A stretch of 64,000 nucleotides of DNA from Taxawa tesnikishii (nom. ined.). Lineage: Eukaryota > Ascomycota > Dothideomycetes > Dothideales. Where the stretch lies: positions 372,001 to 436,000 of the forward strand of contig JAPDRO010000022.1 of assembly GCA_030247885.1 (NCBI GenBank), in the 5' to 3' direction. The first letter of the stretch is position 1. Every line of letters starts with the position of its first letter. Below, piece by piece: positions 45,294 to 56,926 of this stretch. Position numbers and translations under genes: made by a program. Below the pieces are notes generated by a model. That model was not told where the DNA came from and made no database searches. It saw only the letters and a list, made by a program, of their open reading frames with translations.

Positions 45294-46689
45294 CTACATA
45301 TCGTCATCGCCCTCGGGCGATCGTCCCCTCTCACGTTTCTCCCGAAGCTCTGGGCATCTTCGTCGATGGTTGATGAACCAATTGCTGACCTATCAAACAT
45401 CAGAATGCTTGCTAGAAGCCGAGGTATCATGGCCCGATACTCCGAACTCACCTGTGTCAGATTGATTCCCGCTGCAGCCGCGAAGTGCCTTTTCTGCTCT
45501 TCGCTGGGGTAGGGGTTGTGCATGTTCTCATCAAACCACCGTTTCATAATCTCTGTCGATTGTTTCGGCAAATTGCTTCTCTTCCTCGACTTGCCGTTCT
45601 GGTGTTCGTAATGCGTAGGAACAAAGAAAGTCGGGTGTCCGTAGTAAGAAGAAGTGGTGAAACCATCTCCATGGAACGGTGCAGCGTCTCTGCGGTAGCA
45701 CGGCCGTTTCTCACCATATTGCTCACTGTGGTACTCTGGTGGTGCCAATGATGGACGAGGGTGTCGGAGCACGCTCTGTTGGTCCATCGAAGTCCTTATC
45801 GACTGCACCACAGATGAAACCATAACCGGCGAATATTCTTCATGAGTTCTTGCGTGATGTACGACATCGTCGCGTGATTGGGTGTATGTAGATGCAGGTG
45901 GTTGACCTTGGAAACGGATGTAGTCTTTCTGGTCAGGGCTGCGCACCCTTACATCTTGGTAAGGAGGCACTGGGCAATGCACCGTGGGGGCGCTAGGTGC
46001 GGCCACAGTAGAATCACCGAATGGACGAGGAGAACGTCTGTCTGCAGTGCTATCACTCAGAGGAGTCGGCAACTCGTTTGTTGGCCAGTACACGCCTTCG
46101 TCTGGACGGAAGACGAGAGAAGGGAGGGTGCGAGAGCTCTGGTCACTCCCAAATCGATCAGTGGCATGACCATCTGGGCCTTGGTCGATGCGAGGTTTTT
46201 GCTAGGGTACAGCGAAGCCGGCTTATATGTCGATGAATCACTGTACGTAGGCTCTCTCGGCGAAGGCTGGAGAGAAACCGAACGCATGCTCGGAGTCGCA
46301 GGAGGACTACTAACAGTCTCACCAAGAACCTGTTCATCTGTCAGCGCCAACAGCGGGGAGTGATGTAGGGTGCACCATACGGTCTTCAAAGGAGGTAAAG
46401 AAGGTTTGACATGGTCAAAGTGCTGATAAGGTGGTGATTGTGCCTTCAGGTAGCGACCACTGTCTGAAGAGAGCGGAGCACTACGACTTGGCAACGAATG
46501 CATCTCACCAGGATGAACTGGATTAAACAGATTGGAAATCCTTCTATCGTCACCACATGTTGTCCGGGTTCCTCGTTGTTGCGGTGTTGGCAGGTGATAG
46601 GAAGATCCTGGCTTTGGAGTTGGGTATGGTTCGTCCAGTCGAGAGCGATGATGCGGTACGTGACGCTCAGCGAGACTCAGACCGTCCAT
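45294..46689 (-). CDS. KN (TALE-type) homeodomain transcription factor
   Basis: Sequence-specific regulator; fungal KN homeodomain proteins act in development, mating or morphology. The start MDGLSLAERHVPHH at 46689 fits the fungal family. A long low-complexity Pro/Ser N-terminal part leads to the homeodomain, RKRSNLPKQSTEIMKRWF, NPYPSEEQKRHF and, across a 62-nt intron (45390-45451), INLTQ joined to VSNWFINHRRRC. The recognition helix WFxNxR is intact. The protein ends with SPEGDDDM. Between about 46110 and 46260 the reading frame must change once. The most economical site is plus-strand CCC 46148-46150, where one more base gives IDLGSDQSSRTLPSL and runs on into DEGVYWPTNELPTPLSD. The exact site is not proven. 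Confidence 0.88.
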
Positions 46690-48954
46690 GATCGTGTTAC
46701 CGTGACAAGCCACTGGAATCTCGTAACATAGAAGTCCGATTTAGAGAGAAATACCAGACTACTACTTGCTTCTAACCAGGAGAGAGTTGATATAGGTCTG
46801 GTGTTTGAATGGCTAAACCAAAGTGGAAAAAGGTGATCTTTCAGGAAACTGAGAAGGTTGAAGTCGGCTGTTGAAAGGCTGCAACAAGATGTAACGGTGA
46901 GCGGGTGATATGTCGGCGGTTGGCTGATCCTCCTCCCAGGAATTGTTTCTGAGGCACAGAGAGTCGACCCGAATGTGACAGGCACGAGATGTTTGAACTT
47001 GTAGCTGGACAGCCTGACAGTTTTACAATGGCCAGATCCCGGAAAGCTGCGAGGGTCCCAATGTGGAGTCTAGGTCGTGAGCATATCATAGCACAGTAGT
47101 GCGGCAGCACTAAAACAGGGAGACTAGGGTTGGGACGTGTGTCGGAACGCCATTGACAGGGTGGAAATGGGACGACACCGAGGACGGTAAGGCACAGAGT
47201 GCATCATTCTTGGGGTGCTAGTCAGCGTACGTAGGTTCAGTGAAGGCAGCACGCGCCGCGTGCCTCGCACTATGCATCTTCGACGGTGCCTGCAACGGCG
47301 TTTGATTTTGGCAGGATGATTCCGGCTAACACTGTCATTGCGTCTGCCGGGGAGGGGGGTTTACTTTTGCTCTAGCGGCAACGGGGGCTTTGAGCGGTCC
47401 TGAAAGACTGCCATTTCGTCCAAGACGGGTGAGTGTCCGGAAAAGGCAAATGCAGGCATAACGAGTAGAGGGTGGGGCCAGCAGCGCTGCTATGCCGAAA
47501 GCTAGAAGCACGAGCTCTGGCGCCGCCGTGGGTTTACAACCGCCGACCTGCAACGATATCCGTGATGCTGCTAGTCCGCTTCTGTCACGACGGCCCAGTT
47601 GAAAGTTACTTGAGACCTCGTGGCAGACGCTTCGGTCATGATCGCTCTATGGCTGTGTGTCAGGGGTGGGGAAATCTTGGCGATCAACCGCACCAGAAGG
47701 GCCGGCCAGTGGTGCTATTGATTAGACATGAGCGCCGCTGCAGAAGAAACGATTTGATTGAAGCATATGTGAATGTGTGGCACAGCAAAGCAGTGCGACG
47801 CGGCGGAGGAACGGCCTGCTCCTGGATGTTGTCGTCGTTGAAGGGGTATTGGGCGGTGGTATACGGGGCGGTGGAGCCTGATCACCCTGACTCTGCAGGC
47901 AACTGTCCACACGGAGGCTACGCAGTGCAGGAAACGCATGTTACGCAGGACAGTTAATCAGGCCGGGCTGAGAGACGGAGAGGCTTGCATAAAGGTTGTC
48001 CATGCCGGCGTTAGCGTGAAGGATTGCGACACGAAGGGATTGGTGGTCGAAGGGACACATCTCGGAAGTCAGTGCTAGCGCTAGATCTCTCTCTATCTAC
48101 AAAAGCTCCCCGGTCTCCACAGCCCGCCGACGGACCATTGTGCGGCTATCCGCGCTCATGTTCCCGTCATACCATGACCGGCGCTCCTGAAACAGTTGCG
48201 CTGTTGCCGCAGTGGCGAAGATAGTCATTTGTAGATGACGGGACTTCGATGACCTGGTCACGACACTACTGACCGGCACGGCACCTCGATGAGTTGCACC
48301 AGGCAGAGTCGAGCAGAGTCGAGCAGCGTCGAGCAGCACAAAAACGGCGCTGCCTTCCAGCAGCAACGAGTGTGGTCGCCCAAGAGCGCCACCAATGGTC
48401 CCGACCAGTCATATATCAACATAAGCGTTGAGGGTTGTTGCAGTCGAATTCTCCTCACCGGCGTGCAGATAACAACAGCAGCGGATCGCCAACGTGCAGC
48501 AGCGTGCATGGTCTGGCGAAAGCTTCTCTGCGGATAACTAGGGGTGCAACTACTTGGGTGCAATGTACTAACGTACCAACCGACGGCCGCCGCCGCGCGA
48601 CCACAGCACGCATGTACGCTACGAGCGCGATCACGCGTATAATGAGGGAATCTGCGATGAGATGGAGTTGAGTGCCGTGTCCCGGAATGAGCAAGCAATT
48701 GTTTGCATGCATTGCGTGCGTGTGCCCTTTCTGCAGCTGTAGCCAAGACGATCTGCGAGCGCCATGCCAAAGCAGCCTTGGCCAGCAGTGCCTCCCTGCT
48801 CACACAGACAGACCGCGGATCGGGGAGCAGGCTGGTTCCATGACAGGCGGGACGTGAGGCAGCCACCTGCAGTGCTAGGGAAGTGAATGATCCGATGCAT
48901 GCAGTCTAAGGGAAGGGAGCGTTGTGATCGCGGGATGACTCGCGCCCCGCCGTT

Positions 48955-48990
48955 TCTCTCGCTCTCGCTCTCTCGCTCTCTCGCTCCCTC
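48955..48990. repeat. TCTCGC/TCTC pyrimidine microsatellite
   Basis: Imperfect alternating CTCTCGCT units in the gap upstream of the homeobox gene. Confidence 0.85.
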
Positions 48991-49154
48991 TCCCCAACGA
49001 TGTGATGCGGCACAGTCTGGTCGAACCCTTACGCGGCTGCCCTTCTCCCTGCGCCTAGACTGGCCAAGGCCGGCAGGAGGATTAATGGAAAAGACCAGTC
49101 CGTCGATGACTATCGCACAACGGAATGGTGTGCATAGGTAGGTATAGGTACAGA

Positions 49155-49181
49155 CGTGTACATGTACATGTACATGTACAG
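49155..49181. repeat. GTACAT hexanucleotide array
   Basis: Four tandem copies of a self-complementary unit (TGTACA), so the array can fold on itself. Confidence 0.85.
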
Positions 49182-51456
49182 AAGGAGGGCCAATCTCGGT
49201 ACGGACACGTGCTACCAACCCACCCTGCGGCAGAGTGACTGGCTAACGCGCGTTCTGGAATCGCCGAGCCAATATTGTGCTTAACTGCCAGATGTACAGT
49301 ACCGGGGAACGCCTGCAACGAGCGCTCTGCCTTAGCTGTTCGCTCGGCACCGCGATCCCTCATCTCTGGTAACAAGCGGCCGTTCCCGTTTTGACACATA
49401 CGTCAACTTCGTCAGCTCCTCGCTTCGTCGCAGCATCCATCGAAACCCGCCCACCCTTGTGATGTGTAACCCGTGTCCAACCAATAATGCTACGACCGAC
49501 GAAATGCGGACGCTCCCTCGTCGATGGCTTTCCGAGTGTCCGAATTGTGGTAGTCGGATATGTAACGTCGCCGCCAGGTGCCGTCCCGCGGGGAGGGACA
49601 AGCAGGTCGAGCATGTCCGTCAGGGCCGCTGCTTTGTCTGCACAGGTAACGCTGTCCCGAGGATAAACACGCGAGGGCCGGGAATTAGAACAACGCGGGA
49701 AGAAACAAGCAAGCCTTCTACGCGCACCCCCAAGAATTTCTCGGCCAACAGGACTATACCTCCATCGAGATTAGGTTTTGGGGGCGTCGGCGTAATGTCC
49801 TGCCAACGATGCCACGGTCGAAACCTTGATATCTTCCGTCCGAGACACGCAGCTGTCATCGCAGCCATTGTCTCGCCTGGATAGAAGTACAAACTTCACA
49901 ACGCGCAGCGAGGCGCATGATGATGCGACCACTCACGAGCTGCCGCGAGTACGAGACAATAGTCTGCAGCATGCAGCGGCCTGGATGCCGCCTGTCGTGC
50001 CGTCTCCTCGCTACCTCTACCTAGTTACTTTCCGAGCCACATGAGTACGTGCGTTTATGTATCGCAATCGCAACCGCCGCACAACGTGGCTTTCTCGCCT
50101 GACGACCCCGCCCTCTGAATCATATCGCCACACGTTTTGCAGCGACATATCTTCACATCCATGATTTGGACATGATCACACGTCCTCTTGCACCCGATAG
50201 AATGGCTCGTGATGCCACACTCGTCCCCGTACCACGGTTGATCGTTGCACGTCGCTCGAGCGCTGGGATCCCGAAAACCTGGTTGAACAGGTCGAGAAAA
50301 GCGCGCATTGCATCTGCAGCTCTCCGCCCTAACTGAATCACGGCCTTTGATTGCCCCTTCATGCTACCCAGATAGTAGTGGAGCAGGCAATGATGCTCTC
50401 GTATAGTTGCGCTATGGGCCGTGTGTGCAGAATGTAACATGCACAAGGCCTGCCTCAGGCAACGCGGCGACCATCAATCAGCCCTTTCAGCCGCAACACT
50501 TGCACTTTCCCGATGCGGCATCTATGTACTCCTGGCAAGGGCATGCCTGCCATCAGGATCAGAAACACCATATCCATGGACATTGACGCGTAGAAGTACC
50601 CTCCAAGCGGCATACAGTACTGCCATCGGATTACCCAACCACCGTCTCGGATATGACTCCTCTATGTGAACCATTCAATCCGTTGAAACACGTTGTGTCG
50701 TGCGTTGAAGTCTACTTTGGGTGACTTGCATTAGATCTGTATTGCCATACTTTGCTGCTGTGCGATGTGGACTCTCGCGCCAAGGCTGTCGCATCGAGCT
50801 GCTCTAACAACACAAGAGGGGGCCCGCGGTAACATTGCCGGGTCAGACGAGCTTTCTAAAGCAACGTACATGGGGCAGACCGGTTGCGACTCGCTCTGAT
50901 GGCATAGGCCTGCGTGTGTCTACTACTACCCGTGTTGAAAACTTACTCGAACAATTGATCGACAGAGGAAAATCTCGCCGATGCTACGCACGTTGATAAC
51001 TGCTGAAACCCCACAAAGGCTCAGGGCCAGAGCGGCGTCGCTTCACTCTCCGACTGTTAGGCGCGGTCACTTGCTTCGCTAATCGACTGTGTCCCCACGG
51101 ACACTCCGCAACTTTCCATCGCTGGTATCCGTATCCGACTCCAGCCGTGCGCAGACGCGAACGAACGGAGAAAATATCGGTCAGAGCGTTGTACAACCTC
51201 TACGTAGTGGCCGACTCGAGATCTATGCGATTGTCGTAATCATTCTCTAGATGATCTTCTAGACCCTCTCCGATACCTGTACAGATCCTACATCCATCCA
51301 TGCAACCCTCCCCGACCGGCGCTTCTATGCGCTCAGTTCGTGCTGTTCCATACACTTTTGTTATTCCGTCCGAAACTCCTGCGCTATGCAGAAAATACAA
51401 CAAAAGTCGTGACAAGAGAAACATACAAAAGAGATCATGACCAATAACCCACCGAC

Positions 51457-52569
51457 TTAACCAAAAATCGTTACCGATGCCAACAGAGCAGCAACTAGCG
51501 CGATATTGCTAACGCTCTTGCCTCCAGCACCGGACGTACTGCTTCTGCTCCGGACAGAATCGCCGACGCTCGTCCTGCCAACAGGGTTTGATATACCATT
51601 CAGTGTGTCGACAGTGGCAATGGCAGGTCCAGCATTGAAAAAGTCGACAAGCAAATAAGTAGGGGCACGTCCGTAAGTGCTCGCGCACGCAACTGCCGAA
51701 TCACCGAGGTTTCCGGTTCCGCTACCAGAGGGGCCGTTGGTGACGTTGACGGCATCCACGTTAGGTGTCTCGATATCGATGCCAAAGATAGACCCTGTGT
51801 TGTTGTACAGGAAGTGGTTCATCAGCGGCATCATGTTCTTCGATAGCGCGGCCTGTATGTTGCCGCTCACGCTGGATGGGCGGTCGGGCGTGCAAGTGAA
51901 GTTCGATGGAGATGAGTTGTCGTAGGGATTCTCGAAGATAAAAGTGAACTCGTCCATGAGATAGGGAGCAACGGTGTTTGAGGAAGCATCCAGACTAGCA
52001 ACGAAGTTCAGAAGACGAGTGCCGTTATTGATGAGGGTCTGCAGAGTCGGCCACTCGCTTGGAGCAGTGGTAATGGAGGGCGGTGTGTAAACGTAGTCTT
52101 CGATGCCCGCAGCTTCGTACTCGGCTGCTAGTTCGCTAGCGTCTGCATCGTCACTGTTGACCAAGAGAATGGTAACGACTTCGTTTTTGTTTGCTGCTAG
52201 CCAGTTCTTGATCTCGGTGAGCCAATCGCGGAGGCGTCCTGCGTCTAGAAGGCTGCAGCTGGTATGACAAAGATGCCACTCGCCCGCACTGGGATTCGAG
52301 GAGTTGGTGTTGTGCACTTGAGCAGTCAGAAGACGCACGCCGGCTGAAAGCTGTACTGTTGAGTTGTAGAACTGGTTGCCACTTTCGCTGTAGCTTGTCG
52401 AGGCATCCCGTAGGAAAGGGCTGTCGTGAGCACCGAGGTAAGTGACGTTATTGTAGGCTCTTTCGCAGAGGTCAGGCGAGTTGTTGCATGCGGCAGAACT
52501 GGTACTGTTCTGTGCAGAAACCGTGGCAGCCAGGGATGCTATGAGAGGAAAGAAAAGGTGGCGGAACAT
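51457..52569 (-). CDS. GPI-anchored PLC-like phosphodiesterase (PI-PLC X fold)
   Basis: Single exon of 370 residues. MFRHLFFPLIASLAATVSAQ is a signal peptide, and SGAGGKSVSNIALVAALLASVTIFG (shown by its hydrophobic end ALVAALLASVTIFG) is a GPI-attachment signal, so the protein should sit on the plasma membrane or wall. The catalytic domain has the two histidines of the bacterial PI-PLC-like TIM barrel: LGAHDSPF (H48) and WHLCHTSC. About ten N-glycosylation sequons are present (for example NSTVQL, NNTGS, NVTNG). Several cysteines pair the core. The frame is intact. Homologues are annotated from fold only; substrate and activity are unknown. Confidence 0.87.
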   Translation of the reverse strand: MFRHLFFPLIASLAATVSAQNSTSSAACNNSPDLCERAYNNVTYLGAHDSPFLRDASTSYSESGNQFYNSTVQLSAGVRLLTAQVHNTNSSNPSAGEWHLCHTSCSLLDAGRLRDWLTEIKNWLAANKNEVVTILLVNSDDADASELAAEYEAAGIEDYVYTPPSITTAPSEWPTLQTLINNGTRLLNFVASLDASSNTVAPYLMDEFTFIFENPYDNSSPSNFTCTPDRPSSVSGNIQAALSKNMMPLMNHFLYNNTGSIFGIDIETPNVDAVNVTNGPSGSGTGNLGDSAVACASTYGRAPTYLLVDFFNAGPAIATVDTLNGISNPVGRTSVGDSVRSRSSTSGAGGKSVSNIALVAALLASVTIFG

Positions 52570-53190
52570 GGCGGTAAGAGGTGGCGAAACGAGAGTGGTA
52601 GAAAGTCCAATGATGACGCGGGATGCGCAGGTAGAAAGACAAAGAGACGCAGGAAAGGGCAGAGATGTTCAAAGGCGAGAAAAAGGAAGAGAAGTGGAAG
52701 GTTCGAAATACGACGAGTAGAAACAGCCGCATCTGGCTGTACATGTATGTATATGTGCTGCGCCTCCGTCAGGCCCATCAGCTGCGTAAGCTTTCTCTAC
52801 TTTTCATCATGCCGATACCCGCCAAGCGTGTACAGTTGGGAGGCAAGACCGATGCTGTTTCGCCTCAGACACGCGACCGACCGTGTACGAATGAGCCAAG
52901 GCGCTCGTCGTAAACACACCACGACACATGTTCTGTATAGCTATGAGACGAGAGGACACGAGCCGAGATGAAACCAGCAAATCCCAACTGCAAGGCCGAA
53001 CGTGCAGGGCGTCATGCTTTGAAGATCCGGGCGGCTGGCACGCAACGGCAGCACGGCATCACGGCATCACGGCACCACCCGTCTTGTCCTGTCTAACAAT
53101 AGCCAGTGCCAGCTGCACTTCCATCAACCTGTCACCCGGCCAACCCCTGCCGTCGCGTCTTCCCCATCACCGAAGGGGCGACTAAATACA
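52570..53190. promoter_or_regulatory. Divergent promoter region
   Basis: 621 bp between the PLC-like start (minus) and the unknown-function gene (plus). Contains a short GGCATCACGGCATCACGGCA repeat at 53055-53075. No discrete element named. Confidence 0.5.
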
Positions 53191-53859
53191 ATGGCTAGTA
53201 CTGTGAATCCACATCGTTCGACACCTATGTCAATGCCAATGTCCGATCCGCAATCTGCTCCACCATCTTCTCAAACCATCCTTCGCCCTCCTACTGTAGC
53301 ACGCACACCCGCACCACAGGATTACCGTCCTCCCAGCCTGGCCTTCTTGCACGATACTTTCCATGTCACGCATTCATCGTTGCCCATGTGGAAGTCAAAG
53401 CGCAATGTCCGCATCACTTATACTCCGCTCACGCCATCCTCGGCTACGATCCCCGAGGAACGGACCGATAGGCTCGACGACCTTGTGCAGTATCAAACTC
53501 TGTCCGGCGACAAGGTGCACACGGTGCGCGGCATTGACACTGCGAGCAGTGAGGGCAGAGACGCGTGGGACTGGAGGGGCAGGGGCTGGCTGATCATTGC
53601 CGGCAGCCATTGGGAGGTTCTTGGCTGGGGAGAAGAGTTGAACGATACTGGAGAACGGAATAAATGGGCAGTGACATACTTTGCAAAGACACTATTTACA
53701 CCTGCTGGAGTTGATGTTTACTCAAGCAAGGAGGGTGGTCTCAAGAAAGACACAATCGAGAGTATCCGCAACGCGCTTGCTGAAGTCAATGACGACAGTG
53801 TCAAGAAACTGGCCAGGGAGATATTTGAGATCAAGCATGACGGTGCTCGGTTTGACTGA
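53191..53859 (+). CDS. Conserved fungal protein of unknown function
   Basis: Single exon, 222 residues, intact. The first 55 residues are disordered (Met, Pro, Ser-rich: MSMPMSDPQSAPPSS). The rest is a compact beta-rich domain: FHVTHSSLPMWKSKRNVRITYT, RLDDLVQYQT, GRGWLIIAGSHWEVLGWG, WAVTYFAKTLFTPAGVDVYS, ending with a helix and EIFEIKHDG. The WxxxxSxWEVLGWG and YFAKTLFTPAG blocks recur, in my memory, in fungal hypothetical proteins with lipocalin-like sequence, so ligand binding is a guess. No signal peptide, so cytosolic. Start context ACAATGG is good. Confidence 0.78.
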   Translation: MASTVNPHRSTPMSMPMSDPQSAPPSSQTILRPPTVARTPAPQDYRPPSLAFLHDTFHVTHSSLPMWKSKRNVRITYTPLTPSSATIPEERTDRLDDLVQYQTLSGDKVHTVRGIDTASSEGRDAWDWRGRGWLIIAGSHWEVLGWGEELNDTGERNKWAVTYFAKTLFTPAGVDVYSSKEGGLKKDTIESIRNALAEVNDDSVKKLAREIFEIKHDGARFD

Positions 53860-55333
53860 CCATGATGGCCGTCTCCCCAAAAGGTGGATTCCTCCTGTAT
53901 GGATACATGGGACGGGACGTTTTGTTTTCGTTTTCCGTCAAAGATACCCATCATCGTATCCACTTCCTCGAAAATTCTCCGAACACGCACTATGGAAACA
54001 ACATGATCACCAGCGCTAAAGTGGTATGCTTGCGGAGTTTTCCGAAAGCTTATGGAAGGTTTAAACGATCACAATGCCGGTTCCAGGCTACCTCCCCACG
54101 ATTTGTACATAAACGGCACTCTACGGACAGAGCTCCGCATTGTCTAGGTGAATCGACACTATCACGAGACAAGGCCCGCTCCTCAGCCGGCCCGTAACGT
54201 CCGAGTGTATACGCTAGCTATTGAACTACGAGAATGCTTCGCTGAAGTATGTACAACGTTTAGCTGAGGTGTGAAGGCATTTATGACCGGCTTTACCCCT
54301 TCCCCTGGAGATTCGCTGACACTGCACCTTCCCGCGTTTTGTAATCGGCAAAACTACTCCACCCGTCTCTCTCAGCAGACGCTCCTTCAGCGGCACCGGG
54401 CAGCTCATGGAAAGGTTAAAATCTGGACAGTGGTGGACCATCCTCAACCTTCATGATCCTGAAACTCTAAGGCTCGATGCTGCATTTGAGGGCAAGGGCA
54501 CGGAAGAGACCCCGCCTGCCCCACTGAGACAAAGCTGTCCACCGTGAACAGTCTCTCAAAGCGAGCAGCCGTATCATTGTCGGGATTCTTCGATTCCGCA
54601 GTCAGTGCTGTACTTGGCCTGGATTCAGATTTCATGTCTTTCGTCTTCTCCCGTAGAGAAGGTGCCATTAAGGGTTTTGGACGCTCGCGACAGCAGACCA
54701 GCCCTAGCCGACAGACCACTGGAAGCTCCGGCTGCCCTGTACCTTCAGGTTGCCATCTTCCGGGCTTGACTGTTTTGTTCGGGGATGTCACTTGCGCTGG
54801 ACTAGAGATTAAGCCCCCACAATGAACTTGTGCTTTGTTCAAGGTACTGATGGAACTACGCGAGGAGGTCGGACAAAGTGAACAATGAAGTTCGATTGTG
54901 AAAAGTCCGTCAAAGGATGTGTCCATGTTTTGCTGCCACAATTCATTGTCGCCTAACTAGTGGTTAGCTGTTCTTTTACCGCCGAAGAGCGCAAGGAATC
55001 TCTAACAAGAAAACATGTATAAAGGCACCACAGCACACAATGGCGATGCGGACAACGCCCTCCATGTTCGTTTGACTCACTATCGAAACGCATTGTGAAC
55101 AGCAAAGGACTCGTTCACAGTCGAGGAAGAAAGCTACCAACACAGTGTGAACGCATGGAAGTTCAAGGCAGAATACTTAAAGACTCTCGACGACAACGAC
55201 TTCGAAAACCAGAACCCACCTCATCGACTTCCCAACCGCACCTCCAACAAGAATTTTTCTGGTGTAGAATTCTTCTCACTGACCAGCAGCAACCCAGTCA
55301 ACAACAACTTACCCATCTCAACCAACCTTCAAG
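53860..55333. other. Intergenic; weak frames only
   Basis: 1,474 bp. A minus-strand frame at 54444-54926 (MDTSFDGLF...) is open but unsupported. A TATAAAG at 55018-55024 and CA-rich sequence before 55334 suit the next gene's promoter and leader; a frame at 55147-55377 overlapping that gene's start is probably leader. Confidence 0.45.
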
Positions 55334-56002
55334 ATGTGCAACCAGCAGATCATTTCTTACAACTGCAACTGCGGTGAGCCAGACAAGATGACCGCCTTCG
55401 AGCCATGTGCCGAGTCCGCCATCACTAGCGTCCCATGCGTCGATCCGACCATGGATCTGAATGAGGTTGTCTGTGGCCTCTGTGCGTTCTCCTCCAAGGG
55501 CAATGGCGGGTACCCAGTTCAGGAGGACCTGCTCGCTCGTTCTCGCTTGGCTGGACAGCGTCAGATGATAACTCTTGCCCTGATCGAGGCTCGCCAGGCG
55601 GTGATCATGCGTGAGCAGTCCGACGTCGACGCTGAGATTGCTGAGCTCCAGCTAATCCCCGCCGGCTTCGGGCTCGACCGTCTCAACGCTAACACCCTCG
55701 CGCTCGCTGCCACCTGGCAGGAGCTCGAGGACGCTCGTCGGATGTTGGTGGAGCTCGAGGAGTACCGCATCGAGAGAGAGCAGAACTACCACGCTTTTGT
55801 GGAACAGATCGCTTCGATCTTCGACTCCAAGATGGACATGGCAGGCAGGAACGAGCTCACGCTCGAGATGTGGCACAATTACGATCATCAGATCCGCAAC
55901 ATCGAAGCCATGCTCAAATCCATCGAGGCGGAGATGAGTGATGAGGAATCCGCCTCTCACGTTGATGAGCGTGTCAGGACCCGTCTCAACATCTATGGCT
56001 GA
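55334..56002 (+). CDS. Cys-rich N-terminus plus coiled-coil protein, unknown
   Basis: Single exon, 222 residues, intact, not a family I can name. The first 50 residues hold seven cysteines (C2, C11, C13, C25, C35, C47, C50) in a CxC...C...C...CxxC layout, suggesting a metal-binding module. From about residue 70 the protein is highly charged and helical with heptad character (QREQSDVDAEIAELQ-like, ELEDARRMLVELEEYRIEREQ, IRNIEAMLKSIEAEMSDEE). No signal peptide despite the cysteines, so it is probably intracellular. Codon use is strongly biased to C-ending codons, as in well-expressed genes. A role in binding a partner or nucleic acid is only inference. Confidence 0.72.
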   Translation: MCNQQIISYNCNCGEPDKMTAFEPCAESAITSVPCVDPTMDLNEVVCGLCAFSSKGNGGYPVQEDLLARSRLAGQRQMITLALIEARQAVIMREQSDVDAEIAELQLIPAGFGLDRLNANTLALAATWQELEDARRMLVELEEYRIEREQNYHAFVEQIASIFDSKMDMAGRNELTLEMWHNYDHQIRNIEAMLKSIEAEMSDEESASHVDERVRTRLNIYG

Positions 56003-56926
56003 AGAGGGGACGAAAGGTAAGTGACAGGTAAGTGGCGACTTCTGGCTGGGATCTGAACGGTAAGGCGCTTTCCTTGCGCTTTGAAACCTGATGTCAGGTT
56101 CCAATGACGTTTAGTTTTGGTGTGGCTTTCTTGAGTGAAGTAACAAAACCCAAATAAAAACTCTCTCTGGGATACCTTCCGGGGTCCTTCCAGAGGGATG
56201 CAAAAACTCATCTGTGCCACTTGTGCCGTCTCTGTGCCGAGTGTAAGTTCTTGGAGTCTCAGTTTTGTAGAAACCGACTCCCGTAAAAACCCGAAAAGGA
56301 GCTGTATAGCGGCCTACGATGTTTGCAGCTATACAAGCCGAGCCTCGTACTTCTCTAAATACGAGAACCAAGGTCACAGCTAAGGCTGCCACTACCCTCC
56401 TATACACAGCAAGATTATCCAGTAGTTCTTGTCAGCACAAAGACGTATTCCCGACACGGCGATTGATGCCGCCGGTAGCTTCAACTCCCACTGAAGTGCT
56501 GACGGCATCAGCTTCGTAGTGGTCCCTAAAGGGCTGCTACAGAAGTTGGTCTGCCCATCCGCATATGAGCTCTGAGATTCGGCATGCCTATAGTGTGTCA
56601 AGAATTGCAAATTGGCTTGATGGTGGGTGAGGAGACTCGTGCAAAATTGAGAGTGTCCACTCGAGTATGAGAAATGTATAGGCCGGCTCCGAGCGCGGAA
56701 TTTACCGGCCAACTCCGATAAGCAACACCGCAGACCTCGAGTCTTTCTCTTTACAAGACATATCTCCCAATGTGAAATTAAACGCCCCTACACAGTCTTA
56801 ATGACTGATCAGTCCAGCACCCCAAAGATAGCAATCACCAGGCTCCTAGCATTGAACTCTCAGCTCTCGTCCAACTCCAAGGCCAGCAGCAACAACAACA
56901 ACAACAACAACAACCCCGCTCACACC
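56003..56926. other. Intergenic plus leader of hydroxyisourate hydrolase
   Basis: 924 bp with no gene. The right end holds the CAA run at 56888-56912, part of a frame that reads in phase into the next gene, but I take this as leader. Confidence 0.5.
56888..56912. repeat. CAA trinucleotide run in leader
   Basis: Eight CAA units ending 15 bp before the chosen start of the hydrolase gene. If translated it would be polyAsn. Confidence 0.88.

Larger units (their letters stand above)
46690..51456. promoter_or_regulatory. 4.8-kb non-genic region upstream of the homeobox gene
   Basis: The longest gap in the window, between the homeobox start and the 3' end of the PLC-like gene. Open frames are short, overlap on both strands and match no family. 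It contains short arrays (GAGCAGAGTC at 48304-48335, TCTCGC at 48955-48990, TGTACA at 49155-49181). Long 5' regions are common for fungal developmental regulators, so enhancer-like control or non-coding RNA is possible but unseen. Confidence 0.4.

Noticed and set aside
55147-55377. 76-codon frame overlapping the start of the Cys-rich gene
   Set aside because: It lies in the leader, overlaps a better supported frame and has only low-complexity sequence.
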